Below are positions 1 to 9,803 of a stretch of DNA of 64,000 nucleotides, piece after piece. The position numbers were made by a program, and so were the translations under genes. How positions within the stretch are numbered: position 1 is the first letter of the stretch; each line of letters begins with the position of its first letter. The notes under the pieces were generated by a model that was not told the origin of the DNA, searched no databases, and saw only the letters and a list, made by a program, of their open reading frames with translations. Source of the DNA: Microvirga arvi (GTDB taxonomy: Bacteria; Pseudomonadota; Alphaproteobacteria; Rhizobiales; Beijerinckiaceae); the NCBI RefSeq assembly GCF_016892765.1, contig NZ_JAFEMD010000012.1, positions 1 through 64,000 of the forward strand, in the 5' to 3' direction.

Positions 1-353
1 AAGATCACCGTCGACGTTAAGGGTGAGATGCTGGAGCTGAAGAACACCATCAACACCATGGTGGATCAGCTGAACTCGTTCGCCTCCGAGGTGACCCGCG
101 TGGCGCGCGAGGTGGGTACGGAAGGCAAGCTCGGCGGACAGGCGCAGGTTCGCGGTGTCGGCGGCACCTGGAAGGACCTGACCGACAACGTGAATATGAT
201 GGCGGCCAACCTCACGGGTCAGGTGCGTAACATCGCCGACGTGACCACCGCGGTGGCGAACGGCAATCTGTCGAAGAAGATCACCGTCGACGTTAAGGGT
301 GAGATGCTGGAGCTGAAGAACACCATCAACACCATGGTGGATCAGCTGAACTC
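1..353 (+). repeat. Tandem 276-bp coding repeat (HAMP units) with a 77-bp identical core
   Basis: Bases 1-77 are identical to 277-353, and similarity continues past this core with mostly synonymous changes (for example tcg/tcc and gag/gaa). The period is 276 bp, or 92 residues, which is one pair of alternating HAMP modules. The first copy is cut by the window edge, so more copies may lie upstream. The repeat is in frame, so a gain or loss of units would keep the protein readable. Confidence 0.9.
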
Positions 354-3300
354 CTTCGCCTCGGAAGTGACGCGCGTCGCGAAAGAGGTGGGCACCGAGG
401 GCAAGCTCGGTGGCCAGGCCCGCGTGGAAGGCGTGTCTGGCCTCTGGCGTGATCTGACAGACAACGTGAACCAGCTTGCAGCCAACCTGACCAATCAGGT
501 GCGAGCCATTGCCGAGGTCGCTACGGCAGTGACGCGAGGCGACCTGACCCGGTCGATCACCGCCGAGGCTCTCGGCGAGCTTGCGGCGCTGAAAGACAAC
601 ATCAACGAGATGATCCGCAACTTGCGCGACACGACGCTCAAGAATGCGGAGCAGGATTGGCTGAAGACCAATCTCGCCAAGTTCACTCGGATGCTGCAGG
701 GCGAGCGCGATCTCGCTACCGTCTCGAACATGATCCTGTCGGAGATCGCACCGCTCGTGAACGCGCAGCAGGGCGTCTTCTATACCGTGGAGAACAACAG
801 CGGCGAGCCGACGCTGGAGCTCGTTGCGTCCTATGCCTTCACCGAGAGGAAGCAACTTGGGAACCGCTTCCGTCTCAGGGAAGGCCTCGTCGGACAGGTT
901 GCCTATGAGAAGAAGCGTATTCTTCTCACCAATGCTCCGAACGATTATATCAAGATCGGATCGGCTCTTGGCGAGGCGCCGCCGCTCAACATCATCGTTC
1001 TGCCGGTTCTGTTCGAGCAGGACGTCAAAGCGGTCATTGAGCTTGCTTCGTTCAACCGGTTCTCCGAAACCCACCAATCCTTCCTGGACCAGCTGACCGA
1101 ATCGATCGGCATCGTTCTCAACACGATCGCGGCGAATATGCGGACGGAAGGCCTCTTGAAGCAGTCCCAGCTTCTGACCACCGAGCTGCAGAGCCAGCAG
1201 GAGGAGCTGAGGAATACGAACGATCGGCTTGAGCAGCAGGCTGCCACGCTGCGTCAGTCGGAAGAGCTGCTGCGACAGCAGCAGGAGGCCCTCCAGAAGA
1301 CCAATGAGGAATTGGAGGACAAGGCGCGCCTGCTCGAGCTCCAGAAGCGGGAGGTCGAGACGAAGAACCAGGAGGTCTCCATTGCCAAGACTGCGCTCGA
1401 GGAAAAAGCCGAGCAGCTGTCTCTGACCTCGCGGTACAAGTCGCAGTTCCTGGCCAATATGAGCCACGAACTGAGGACGCCGCTCAACTCGCTCCTTATC
1501 CTCTCGAAACTTCTGACGGAGAATTCGGAAGGGAACCTTACGGATAAGCAGAAGGAATTTGCCAAGACGATCCATGCAGCCGGCTCCGATCTGCTGTCGC
1601 TCATCAACGACATCCTCGACCTGTCCAAGATCGAATCCGGCACGGTCAGCCTGGAGGTGTCGAGCGTCTCCTTCAGGGATCTCGTCGAGAACATGGAGCG
1701 GACGTTCCGCCAGGTGGCGGAAGAGAGAAAGCTCGACTTCCATGTCGAGGTCGACCCCAAGCTCCCGGTCGCGATCAGGACGGATTCGAAGCGCCTGCAG
1801 CAGGTTCTCCGCAACCTTCTGTCGAACGCCTTCAAGTTCACGGAACGTGGAGGTGTGACGCTTCAGATCGGATCGGCGGAAGGCTCGCCGCTTCGGGCCG
1901 GAAGCCAGTGGATCGCCATGTCTGTCATCGATACCGGCATCGGCATCCCGGAGGACAAGCAGCGGATCATCTTCGAGGCCTTCCAGCAGGCGGACGGCAC
2001 TACGAGCCGTAAGTACGGCGGAACAGGTCTTGGGCTGTCCATCAGCCGTGAGATCGCGCGCCTTCTCGGCGGCGAGATTGTGGTGTCGAGCAACCCGAAC
2101 AGCGGCTCCACCTTCACGCTGTTCGTCCCTGTCGAACCTCCCGCAAGCCACGGGACGGCAGGAACAGGTGCCATTGTAAGACCGAATGGGGATGGGACCG
2201 GTTCCTACACCCCTTCTGAGGATACGTCGGGAACAATGATCCGGCAGCCTTCGGCAGCTATGGCGCTCTCGGCATCTCTCGACGATCGGCACGCGATCAC
2301 GACGGGTGATCGCATCGTCCTGATCATCGAGGACGACGCCATGTTCGCGTCGGTTCTGCTGGAGCTTGCGCGTGAGGAAGGCTTCAAGGGGCTTATCGCC
2401 ATGGATGGCGCCTCGGCGCTTGCCCTGGCGCATCGCTACAAGCCCCATGCCATCACCCTCGATATCGGGCTTCCCGACATGGACGGTTGGGCGCTCCTCG
2501 ATCTTCTGAAACACGATCCAAGGACAAGGCATGTCCCCATCCACGTGATTTCGGTCGATGACCAGAAAAAGCGGGGTCTCAAGGCTGGTGCTTTCGGATT
2601 CCTTGAGAAGCCTGTCGATCGCGAGGCTCTCATGGGGGCGCTCAATCGCACGAAGGAGTTCATCGATCGACCCGTGAAGAAACTTCTTCTGGTCGAGGAT
2701 GACGACAACCAGCGCATGAGCCTCTCGGAACTCATGAAGAACGAGCAGGTCGATGTCACCGCTGTGGGAACAGCTGAAAGCGCCCTGGAGGTGATTCAGG
2801 CACGGCAGTTCGATTGTGCTATCATCGATCTTGGTCTGCCGGATCTGCCCGGAGCCGAGCTGATCGAGCGCATCCGCAAGACGACAGGCGGCGAGGAGTT
2901 GCCGATCGTCATCTACACCGGTCAGGATTTGACGAAGGCCGAGGAGCGCCGGTTGCAGAACAGCGCGGCGACTCTCATCGTCAAAGGCGAGGGGTCGTCC
3001 GAACGGCTCCTGAACGATACGGCCTTGTTCCTGCACCGGGCGATCAGCGCCATTCCCGAAGACAAGCATATCATCGTCGAGAGGCGAGCCGACGGCTCTC
3101 TCGAGGGCCGCAAGGTGCTCATCATCGATGACGACATGCGCAACATCTTCTCGCTGACGAGTGCGCTCGAACAGCAGGGGATTTCCGTTATCTTCGCTGA
3201 GAATGGCCTGGAGGGCATCGAAAAGCTTCAAGCCAATCCGGACGTTGATGTGGCTCTGGTCGACATCATGATGCCGGAGATGGATGGGTATGAGACCATG

Positions 3301-3537
3301 CAGGCGATCCGGAACATTCCACGCTACCGCGATCTGCCGCTGGTTGCGGTAACCGCCAAGGCGATGAAGGGTGACCGGGAGAAGTGCCTTGAAGCAGGGG
3401 CGACGGACTATGTGTCGAAACCTGTGGACATCGATCAGCTTCTCGCCGTCTTGCGCGTTCAACTCGGTCGGAGCACGTATATCCCTGATGGAAAGGCTGC
3501 TCCCAACGGTGCGGCAGAGACCGGGTTGAGCGCATGA
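1..3537 (+). CDS. Multi-HAMP hybrid histidine kinase with three receiver domains (5' end outside window)
   Basis: The reading frame is open from the first base, so the gene starts upstream; 1178 residues are visible. Counting from the first visible codon, the order is tandem HAMP repeats of 92 residues (1-215), a GAF domain (about 231-376), a long Gln/Glu-rich coiled coil (382-477), a HisKA domain with His489 in [10 protein letters not shown], and a HATPase domain with N-box LLSNAFKFT (606-614) and G-box GGTGLGLS (to about 682). Three receiver domains follow, with phospho-acceptor Asp at 821, 943 and 1088. No transmembrane segment is visible, so sensing is probably cytoplasmic or lies in the missing N-terminus. 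The stop overlaps the next kinase by 4 bases (ATGA), so the two are co-translated. Three intact receivers and no output domain suggest a branched phosphorelay. The input signal cannot be told from sequence. Confidence 0.93.
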   Translation, partial: KITVDVKGEMLELKNTINTMVDQLNSFASEVTRVAREVGTEGKLGGQAQVRGVGGTWKDLTDNVNMMAANLTGQVRNIADVTTAVANGNLSKKITVDVKGEMLELKNTINTMVDQLNSFASEVTRVAKEVGTEGKLGGQARVEGVSGLWRDLTDNVNQLAANLTNQVRAIAEVATAVTRGDLTRSITAEALGELAALKDNINEMIRNLRDTTLKNAEQDWLKTNLAKFTRMLQGERDLATVSNMILSEIAPLVNAQQGVFYTVENNSGEPTLELVASYAFTERKQLGNRFRLREGLVGQVAYEKKRILLTNAPNDYIKIGSALGEAPPLNIIVLPVLFEQDVKAVIELASFNRFSETHQSFLDQLTESIGIVLNTIAANMRTEGLLKQSQLLTTELQSQQEELRNTNDRLEQQAATLRQSEELLRQQQEALQKTNEELEDKARLLELQKREVETKNQEVSIAKTALEEKAEQLSLTSRYKSQFLANMSHELRTPLNSLLILSKLLTENSEGNLTDKQKEFAKTIHAAGSDLLSLINDILDLSKIESGTVSLEVSSVSFRDLVENMERTFRQVAEERKLDFHVEVDPKLPVAIRTDSKRLQQVLRNLLSNAFKFTERGGVTLQIGSAEGSPLRAGSQWIAMSVIDTGIGIPEDKQRIIFEAFQQADGTTSRKYGGTGLGLSISREIARLLGGEIVVSSNPNSGSTFTLFVPVEPPASHGTAGTGAIVRPNGDGTGSYTPSEDTSGTMIRQPSAAMALSASLDDRHAITTGDRIVLIIEDDAMFASVLLELAREEGFKGLIAMDGASALALAHRYKPHAITLDIGLPDMDGWALLDLLKHDPRTRHVPIHVISVDDQKKRGLKAGAFGFLEKPVDREALMGALNRTKEFIDRPVKKLLLVEDDDNQRMSLSELMKNEQVDVTAVGTAESALEVIQARQFDCAIIDLGLPDLPGAELIERIRKTTGGEELPIVIYTGQDLTKAEERRLQNSAATLIVKGEGSSERLLNDTALFLHRAISAIPEDKHIIVERRADGSLEGRKVLIIDDDMRNIFSLTSALEQQGISVIFAENGLEGIEKLQANPDVDVALVDIMMPEMDGYETMQAIRNIPRYRDLPLVAVTAKAMKGDREKCLEAGATDYVSKPVDIDQLLAVLRVQLGRSTYIPDGKAAPNGAAETGLSA

Positions 3538-5642
3538 TGGACGAGGCTAGTCGGGCGGATACGGGCCCGAGACCAGATGATTTTCATCTGATCTCGGCTC
3601 GCTCCCCGGTAGATTTGATCTCGGCCAAGATCCTTGTGGTCGATGATGATCCCAGGAACCTGGTTGCTGTCAAAGAGGTCCTGCAATCTCCTGGCGTGGA
3701 GATCGTCACCGCCGATTCCGGCGAGGCGGCTCTGCGCCATGTTCTCCAGAGTGACTTCGCGGTCATTCTTCTCGATGTGCAGATGCCGCGTCTCGACGGC
3801 TACGAGGTGGCCGGCTTGATCCGAAGCCGACCTCGCTCATCCCGTGTGCCGATCCTGTTCCTAACGGCTTTCAATAAGGACGACATGCACGTCTTCAAGG
3901 GGTATTCGGCCGGTGCGGTCGATTACGTCTTCAAGCCGATTGAGCCCCTGATCCTCAAGTCGAAGGTCGACATTTTCGTTGATCTCTATCGCAAGACCGA
4001 GGAGATCCGCCGGCAGGCAGAGCAGGAGCGACATCTCCTGATGGACAACCTGCGGGTCCGCAGCGAGAAGCTGGCCGCCGAGCAGGCCCTTCGCCGCCGC
4101 GAGGAGCATCAGTCAATCGTCCTGCAATCGCTGCCAATCGCGCTCTACACGGCGTCCATTCAAGAGGACCATCGTCAGCTTCGCTTTACCAATGAGAGCA
4201 TTGAACGGATTACCGGTTTCAAACCTGAGGCCTTTCTCGAACGCCCGGATTTCTGGTCGTCTCGGATCAACGACGAAGATCGCGACCGGGCGCTCGTTCA
4301 GCTTAAGCGATTGGAGGATGAAGGGTCCGTCAGTCTTGAGTATCGTTGGCTTTGCGCCGACGGCGTCGAGCGATACTTCCTCGATCAGACAGTCCTCATG
4401 AAGGATGACGATGGCCACCCACGTGAGTTCTTCGGCATGTGGTTTGACATCACCGAGCGCAAGCAGATGGAGCAGAACCTGCTCCACGCAAGCAAGCTGG
4501 AGGCCGTTGGACGCTTGACGGGCGGCATCGCCCACGACTTCAACAACATGCTCAGCGTGGTCATCGGCAATCTCGACCTTCTCAAGAAGTCCATTCAGGG
4601 GAATGGGAAGGCGGAGAGGCGGGTTCGGATGGCTATGGAGAGTGCGCAGCATTGCGCAGATCTCACCTATAGGCTTCTAACCTTCTCCCGACGCCAGGCT
4701 CTGCAGGTTTCAACAATCGATGTCACAAGCCTGATGCCGAGCCTGTTGGAACTCATGCGCAGGACCCTTGGTGAAAACATCAACGCGAGCTTCCAAGCCT
4801 GTGAGCCTATCTGGCCGATCCAAGTGGATCGTGCGCAGTTTGAAGCGGCTCTCCTGAATCTCGCAGTGAATGCCCGCGACGCCATGCCGGACGGCGGGGA
4901 TCTGACAATTGCGATCGAGAACCATGTCGTCGAGGATGGGCAGTCCGTTCCCAGCGGCGAGTACGTGATGATTGCAGTCGGCGATACCGGGACTGGAATG
5001 CCGCCTGAAGTGCTGGAAAAGATTTTTGAGCCCTTCTTCACCACCAAGGAGAGCGGCAAGGGCACCGGCCTCGGACTCAGCATGGTCTATGGTTTTGTCC
5101 AGCAGTGCCATGGTCGGGTCGAGGTTGAGAGTACGCCGAATGTCGGCACGACGATCCGCATCTACCTCCCTCGGTCACATGCGGCGGCTGAGGATATTTC
5201 CCAGAGTCATGCAGGTGTCGCCCATCCCTTCGGCGAGGGCCGTACCGTACTGGTGGTCGAGGACAATCCTGCCGTGCGCCAGGTCGCCATCTCGACCCTT
5301 CGCTCGCTCGGATTCAAGGTGCAGGAGGCCGAGAACGGCGACGAAGCCGCTCGACTGCTGAAAGGAAGCAAGGAGATACACCTTGTCCTGTCGGATGTCC
5401 GTATGCCAGGAGAGCTCAGCGGCGTTGATCTCGCCCGCCTCATCCAGCGTGAGCATCCAAAGATCCAAGTTCTCCTGACAACCGGCTACTTCGATAACGA
5501 AGGAGCGCTCGAGGACCTCAATCTCCTCTACAAGCCCTATAGGGCAACAGATCTCGCGGAGAAAATACAAGCGCTGATGAAGCTGTCGCAGACTATAGAC
5601 GTCGATAGCATTTCTCGGCAACCGACTGCCGCAGTTGCATAA
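3534..5642 (+). CDS. Hybrid histidine kinase, REC-PAS-HisKA-HATPase-REC
   Basis: This 702-residue protein has an N-terminal receiver (Asp81 in [11 protein letters not shown]), a short coiled linker and a PAS domain with PAC (about 192-315). A HisKA domain of the GGIAHDFNN type follows (His334), then a HATPase (about 430-545, with [14 protein letters not shown]) and a C-terminal receiver (Asp621 in LSDVRMPG). There is no signal peptide or membrane segment, so it is cytoplasmic. The start ATG overlaps the stop of the preceding multi-receiver kinase. The N-terminal receiver could take phosphate from that kinase and pass the signal to this one. No DNA-binding or cyclase output is encoded in either gene, so the final effector must be elsewhere. 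A terminator-like hairpin follows about 50 bases downstream. Confidence 0.92.
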   Translation: MMDEASRADTGPRPDDFHLISARSPVDLISAKILVVDDDPRNLVAVKEVLQSPGVEIVTADSGEAALRHVLQSDFAVILLDVQMPRLDGYEVAGLIRSRPRSSRVPILFLTAFNKDDMHVFKGYSAGAVDYVFKPIEPLILKSKVDIFVDLYRKTEEIRRQAEQERHLLMDNLRVRSEKLAAEQALRRREEHQSIVLQSLPIALYTASIQEDHRQLRFTNESIERITGFKPEAFLERPDFWSSRINDEDRDRALVQLKRLEDEGSVSLEYRWLCADGVERYFLDQTVLMKDDDGHPREFFGMWFDITERKQMEQNLLHASKLEAVGRLTGGIAHDFNNMLSVVIGNLDLLKKSIQGNGKAERRVRMAMESAQHCADLTYRLLTFSRRQALQVSTIDVTSLMPSLLELMRRTLGENINASFQACEPIWPIQVDRAQFEAALLNLAVNARDAMPDGGDLTIAIENHVVEDGQSVPSGEYVMIAVGDTGTGMPPEVLEKIFEPFFTTKESGKGTGLGLSMVYGFVQQCHGRVEVESTPNVGTTIRIYLPRSHAAAEDISQSHAGVAHPFGEGRTVLVVEDNPAVRQVAISTLRSLGFKVQEAENGDEAARLLKGSKEIHLVLSDVRMPGELSGVDLARLIQREHPKIQVLLTTGYFDNEGALEDLNLLYKPYRATDLAEKIQALMKLSQTIDVDSISRQPTAAVA

Positions 5643-5692
5643 CCTCATTCGGACCGTCTAATCGGTACAGAGAGTTCAAGTGGATTACTCTT

Positions 5693-5716
5693 GGGCTCAC
5701 CAAGCCCTTGTCTTTT
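5693..5716 (+). terminator. Putative Rho-independent terminator of the kinase pair
   Basis: A short GC stem (GGGCT, 5693-5697; AGCCC, 5703-5707) with a 5-base loop is followed by a T-rich tract, TTGTCTTTTTC. It lies 50 bases after the stop of the second kinase. The stem is only 5 bp, so confidence is moderate. Confidence 0.5.
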
Positions 5717-5760
5717 TCAAGATCAATATTGAATTGCCGTGTAGAGGTGAGACAGAATTC

Positions 5761-5991
5761 TTATAGTTCGGCAGTGAGTGCGTCTCTATTCCCTTGCCAC
5801 GCAGTGTAGAAGTCGCCCGTACGATCAAGAACGAACACGGTGGGACAGCTCGACATGGCAGACCAGTACGCCGACTCGACGGCAAACTTCAGGGCTTTGG
5901 CACGAAAGTAAAACGACCCGAGGTCCCTTCCGAACTGGGAAACAGTCCAGCGATTATGCTTAAATGCAACGCAGTACGCTCCGTGGGGCAT
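5761..5991 (-). CDS. Small hypothetical protein, DUF2188-like
   Basis: This is a 76-residue protein with no signal peptide. The N-terminal half (NRWTVSQFGRDLGSFYFRAK, then an Ala-rich helix) resembles the small alpha/beta DUF2188-type proteins common in Hyphomicrobiales, in which a Trp-containing strand is followed by an 'AxxxA' helix; that assignment is by eye. The start at 5991 is chosen because an excellent ribosome-binding site, GGGAGG, lies 7 bases upstream; the longer frame to 6027 has no such site. It stands alone between the kinase terminator and the FAD oxidase gene. Function is unknown. Confidence 0.6.
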   Translation of the reverse strand: MPHGAYCVAFKHNRWTVSQFGRDLGSFYFRAKALKFAVESAYWSAMSSCPTVFVLDRTGDFYTAWQGNRDALTAEL

Positions 5992-6204
5992 CGAGCAACC
6001 TCCCAAGCAGCTTTTCCGGCAAATCACAGGTGCAGTTGCTAGCCATCCTTGAGGGAGAAGGCAACCACCAATGGTCTTGTATGGGGCAAGCGTTAATGGC
6101 GGGTTTCACGTGGCCCCATTTTGAGCCCATGGCTGGAGCCGCCATTCACTAGGCGGAGTAGATGAGGCCGCCGGGCGAGATTAGAGAAACCTTGAAATCC
6201 TTTC

Positions 6205-7581
6205 CTAGAGGATACGGCCCGGATTGAGAATGCCAGTGGGGTCGAGGACCTGCTTCATCTTGGCCATCAGGGCAAGTTCGGGTTCGGTTCGGCTCAATGA
6301 GAGGTATGGTCGTTTGATGCGGCCTATGCCGTGTTCGGCGGATACCGAACCGCCAAGTCGCGATACGAGATCATAGACGAGGTTTTGAACTCCCTTCTTG
6401 ATCTCGTCAGACATGTCCTGAATAGCGGCATTGATATGGATGTTGCTGTCGGCAACATGGCCGTAGACAACATAGACTGCCTCTGGCCAATGCTTCGGCA
6501 TTTCCTGGCGCAGATGGGCGACCGCCTCTGTCATCCGGTCCAAAGGAACGCTCACATCGAAGCGGATCTCCTCGGGCAGGAAGCGCCCATACTCATAGGG
6601 CGTTTCCCGATAGGCCCAGAATCGATTCCTGTCGGCGCTTGATTGCGCAACCACAGCGTCCTTGATCAGATCCTGCTCATAGAGGTCGCTGAGGAAGAGC
6701 GAGAACGCTTCCGTTCCCGCCGGGTCCGCTCCCATATCTGCTTCGATGAGAAGCGTGATATCGTGATCGGCCTCGAAGGCGGGCGAGAGGCCGCAGATTT
6801 GAGTGGCAACCGTCATGAACTCCTGCCACATCGCTTCGAAAACGAGCAGGCGCCCCGGATGGGTTTGCTGGAATTGCCGCAGCACGAGCAGGGCGTCCTC
6901 AAAGCTGCTGACGGCGCAGAGGGCCGTCTGAACGCCCTGAGGCTTCGGGTGCAGCCCGATCACAACTCGCGTGATGACACCGAGAGTGCCCTCGCTGCCG
7001 ATAAACAGCTGAGGCCAATCATACCCTGCATTGTTCTTCAGCATCTTGTTGAGCGAGCGGACGATGGTGCCGTCCGCAAGAACGACTTCCATGCCGAGAA
7101 TGTTGCGCCGGGCCATCCCGTAGCGCAGCACCTGATTGCCGCCAGCGTTGGTGGCGGCATTGCCACCGATCGTGCAGCTGCCGCGTGCGCCGAGATCGAT
7201 CCCACACAGAAATCCTGCTTCATCGGCGGCCTGTTGAACGAGCATGAGGGGTGTGCCGGCAAGAGCCGTAAGTGTCGCGCTGGCTGCATCGACCTCTTCG
7301 ATCCCGTTCATGTGCTCTAGGGAGAGGGCGACTTCTCCTGCTTGAGGGTGAGCGCCACCAGCCAATCCTGTCAGGCCTCCTTGGGTGACCACAGGCTGAC
7401 CATGGTCGTGGCAGATCCTAAGAGCCGCGGAAACCTCTTCTGTCGTCCGCGGCAGGATCAACGCTCGGGGAGGAGTGGGCTGAAGCCCGCTGGCGTCGGC
7501 ACAATTCCGTGCAGGAATATCGGAAGCCGTTCGGATCTGGGATCCCAGCATCGCCCTCAGGGCCTCAATTACGTCGCTCAT
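6205..7581 (-). CDS. FAD-linked 2-hydroxyacid dehydrogenase (GlcD / D-lactate dehydrogenase family)
   Basis: The 458-residue protein belongs to the VAO/PCMH flavoprotein family. The N-terminal FAD-binding domain has the nucleotide loops VVTQGGLTGLAGGA and TIGGNAATNAGGNQVLRYG (about residues 65-150). The C-terminal FAD-oxidase domain has the usual ligands in VYGHVADSNIH and the terminal SAEHGIGRIKRPYL. Family members oxidise D-2-hydroxyacids (lactate, glycolate, 2-hydroxyglutarate) to 2-keto acids and pass electrons to the respiratory chain. It is 38 bases downstream of, and on the same strand as, the enolase-superfamily dehydratase, so the two are probably co-transcribed. With the TRAP transporter opposite, this points to catabolism of a sugar acid or hydroxy acid. 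The exact substrate is not readable. Confidence 0.88.
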   Translation of the reverse strand: MSDVIEALRAMLGSQIRTASDIPARNCADASGLQPTPPRALILPRTTEEVSAALRICHDHGQPVVTQGGLTGLAGGAHPQAGEVALSLEHMNGIEEVDAASATLTALAGTPLMLVQQAADEAGFLCGIDLGARGSCTIGGNAATNAGGNQVLRYGMARRNILGMEVVLADGTIVRSLNKMLKNNAGYDWPQLFIGSEGTLGVITRVVIGLHPKPQGVQTALCAVSSFEDALLVLRQFQQTHPGRLLVFEAMWQEFMTVATQICGLSPAFEADHDITLLIEADMGADPAGTEAFSLFLSDLYEQDLIKDAVVAQSSADRNRFWAYRETPYEYGRFLPEEIRFDVSVPLDRMTEAVAHLRQEMPKHWPEAVYVVYGHVADSNIHINAAIQDMSDEIKKGVQNLVYDLVSRLGGSVSAEHGIGRIKRPYLSLSRTEPELALMAKMKQVLDPTGILNPGRIL

Positions 7582-7619
7582 TGCATACCATGTTCAAGCT
7601 TTGGCTTCGCAGTTCCGGG

Positions 7620-8819
7620 TTAAGATCCTTGAGACACCCTCACAATGGCGTCTGCTCGTTTGCAGAGATCCGGCAGCAGCTCCAGACCAAGACCCGGCTT
7701 CATGTTGACGGTGACCTCTCCGCCTGTGACAGTCGGCAATTCTGTTACAAGCTCCGTGTACCAGCCTGTATAGAACGCGCGGACACTTTCCTGAATAAGG
7801 GCATTCCTCGCGTGCAGCGAGAAATGGCAGGATGCAGCATAAACCACAGGTCCCGTGCAGTCATGCGGCGCAACCGGCACATGCCAAGCCTCGGCGAGAG
7901 CCGCGATCTTGCGTGCCTCCGTCAGTCCGCCGCACCAGGACAGGTCGAGCATGGCGACGCCTGCAACGCCGGTTTCAAGATATTCTCGGAAGGCGTGAGT
8001 ATAGGAGAGGGTCTCCGACGCGCAGACCCAGGCCTTCGAGTGCCGCGCATAGTCTTTCAGGTCGCCGACGTTATCGAGGCGAAACGGGTCCTCGTGCCAG
8101 TAGGTATCGAACTCCGCAAGGGCCGCTGCAAGTTTCTTAGCCATGGGCAGACTCCACAAAGAGTGGAACTCGACCATGATATCCATCTTGTCGCCGACGG
8201 CCTTTCGGATCTTGGAAAAAGGCTCGAGAGCCGTCCTGAGCTCGTCAGGAGAGATGTCGTAGCCGTGGCTGCGTTCGGCTGCGACGTCGAACGGCCAGAT
8301 CTTCATGCCGGTGATGCCCTGCTCCAGCAGAGAATGCGCCAGTTCGTCAGCTGAATGAAGGAATGCCTCCAGGTCCTCGTATGCTCCCTCGGCATTGCCG
8401 ATGCCCCAGTTCGACACCTTCTGAGCACGGCTGTCACGGATATACCTGTATCCGGCACAGGTGTTGTAGACCCGGATCTTATCCCGCGACCGCCCTCCCA
8501 GCATCTCGCAAATGGGCTTGCCGTGAACCTTGCCGAACAGATCCCACAGAGCGATGTCCACGGCCGAGTTGCCGCGTGTTTCAACGCCTGCCGAGCGCCA
8601 GCCCAGATAGTTTTGAAGATCCCGGTTGATGCCTTCGATCTGTAACGGGTCTCGCCCGATCAGCTTGGCCGCGACGGTCTCGTGAATATAGGCTTCGACA
8701 GCTGCCGCGCCCATGAAGGTTTCACCCAGGCCGTAAAGACCCTCATCTGTGTGGATCCGGACCCAGATGATGTTCGCGAATTCCTGCAGGCGGATCGTTT
8801 CGATGCCAGTGATTTTCAT
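7620..8819 (-). CDS. Mandelate racemase / acid-sugar dehydratase family protein (enolase superfamily)
   Basis: At 399 residues this is the normal family length. It has an N-terminal capping domain and a C-terminal TIM barrel. The general-acid/base region contains MKIWPFD, metal ligands fall in IMVEFHS, WHEDPF and CASETL, and the His side in VAPHDCTGPVV. This subgroup is annotated as 'mandelate racemase/muconate lactonizing enzyme'; most related members are acid-sugar dehydratases (aldonate to 2-keto-3-deoxyaldonate), but the substrate cannot be assigned by eye. The start at 8819 (MKITGIETIRL) is chosen because GAGG lies just upstream and it matches the family N-terminus; the frame continues upstream to 8876. 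Divergent from the TRAP operon across a 441-base control region. Confidence 0.88.
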   Translation of the reverse strand: MKITGIETIRLQEFANIIWVRIHTDEGLYGLGETFMGAAAVEAYIHETVAAKLIGRDPLQIEGINRDLQNYLGWRSAGVETRGNSAVDIALWDLFGKVHGKPICEMLGGRSRDKIRVYNTCAGYRYIRDSRAQKVSNWGIGNAEGAYEDLEAFLHSADELAHSLLEQGITGMKIWPFDVAAERSHGYDISPDELRTALEPFSKIRKAVGDKMDIMVEFHSLWSLPMAKKLAAALAEFDTYWHEDPFRLDNVGDLKDYARHSKAWVCASETLSYTHAFREYLETGVAGVAMLDLSWCGGLTEARKIAALAEAWHVPVAPHDCTGPVVYAASCHFSLHARNALIQESVRAFYTGWYTELVTELPTVTGGEVTVNMKPGLGLELLPDLCKRADAIVRVSQGS

Positions 8820-9260
8820 TTGGACCTCGCCATGACCGCACCCATGCATCTGGGCACGTGAAGATAAAAAGAACAACAGTTCGGTGGCTTGGTCCAGGTA
8901 TTGGTCAGCCCGTTGCGATATCCACCGGAATGGAGATGCGAGGCGCTATTCATAAGTATAATGAGATACAATGTTTCATAAACAGCGTCTGCCGCGATAA
9001 CGTCCGGTCTGGCGAACATGAGGCCTCATCCATACGCTTTGTATAGGCAAAGTTCGAAAGACAGGCCGCTTATGGGGCATATCTGACGAGCTTCTGTTGT
9101 CGCTTGAGAGAGGTGACGTCGAGAACACGTTCCGCCTCCGAATTGACACTCCATAAAACAGAGCCTTAGATCGGCAAAACTTTGCCCTTGGACGATCTTG
9201 AACACTTCTCCCGGGCGAACAGAATAAATGGGCGGATGGGGCCTAGGACAGGGAGCGACG
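8820..9260. promoter_or_regulatory. Divergent intergenic control region between dehydratase and TRAP operons
   Basis: There is no convincing gene in these 441 bases. Two candidate operators are visible: a 12-bp perfect palindrome ATGAGGCCTCAT (9018-9029), and GGCAAA-AC-TTTGCC (9173-9186) sited at the likely plus-strand transcription start. No regulator gene for this locus is in the window, so the controlling protein must be encoded elsewhere. Confidence 0.5.
9143..9186 (+). promoter_or_regulatory. Candidate sigma-70 promoter with overlapping palindromic operator for the TRAP operon
   Basis: A perfect -35 hexamer TTGACA (9143-9148) is followed after 17 bases by a weak -10 (TTAGAT, 9166-9171). 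The palindrome GGCAAAACTTTGCC (9173-9186) sits right behind it, where a bound repressor would block initiation. The -10 is poor (3 of 6), so this is a candidate only. It lies 75 bases before the dctQ start. Confidence 0.45.
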
Positions 9261-9803
9261 GTGGACAGAGTCATATCCTTCTTCTTCAAGGGCCTGGAGG
9301 GGCTCCTGGTTCTCCTGCTCGCCGCTATGGTCGCCATGGTCTTCGGCAATGTCGTCCTGCGCTACCTCTTTGATACGGGCATCGATGTATCGGAAGAACT
9401 CTCCCGGTACTTTTTCGTATGGCTGACATTCATCGGAGCCGTCGTGGTAGGACGGCAGAACGCCCATCTTGGCGTGGAGACCCTTGTCTCCCGCCTGGGG
9501 GACCGAGGTCGTAAGCTCTGCATGGTTCTATCGGACCTTTTCGTGATCGGCTGCTGCGTCGTCTTCTTCTGGGGAACGTGGCAGCAGGCGGAGATCAATG
9601 CCACTAATTATGCGCCGATCACGGAGATCTCCATGCTTTGGGTCTATGGTGTCGGCTTCTTCGCGAGCATCGGACTAGGACTCATGGCTGCGCTTCGCAT
9701 CCTGCGGGTCGTCACTGGTCGCTTGACCGATCACGAGCTTCGGGCTTTCGCTGGAGACTACAGCGATGACGAGGCCCATACCCTGAGGGAGCACCTCGAG
9801 TGA
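9261..9803 (+). CDS. dctQ: TRAP transporter small membrane subunit (DctQ)
   Basis: This 180-residue protein has four hydrophobic segments typical of DctQ: LLVLLLAAMVAMVFGNVVL, FFVWLTFIGAVVV, VIGCCVVFFWGTW and MLWVYGVGFFASIGLGL. It contains the family signature around EELSRYFFVWLTFIGA. In TRAP systems DctQ pairs with the large permease DctM and a periplasmic solute-binding protein for Na+-coupled uptake of carboxylates or sugar acids. The GTG start at 9261 is chosen because AGGGAG lies 5 bases upstream; the longer frame from 9228 has a Gly-rich N-terminus unlike the family. The next gene's GTG overlaps the stop by 4 bases. Confidence 0.9.
   Translation: MDRVISFFFKGLEGLLVLLLAAMVAMVFGNVVLRYLFDTGIDVSEELSRYFFVWLTFIGAVVVGRQNAHLGVETLVSRLGDRGRKLCMVLSDLFVIGCCVVFFWGTWQQAEINATNYAPITEISMLWVYGVGFFASIGLGLMAALRILRVVTGRLTDHELRAFAGDYSDDEAHTLREHLE

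Noticed and set aside
9026-9349. Minus-strand frame of 107 codons in the dehydratase/TRAP intergenic region
   Set aside because: It overlaps the start of dctQ, has no ribosome-binding site, and its composition is not protein-like.
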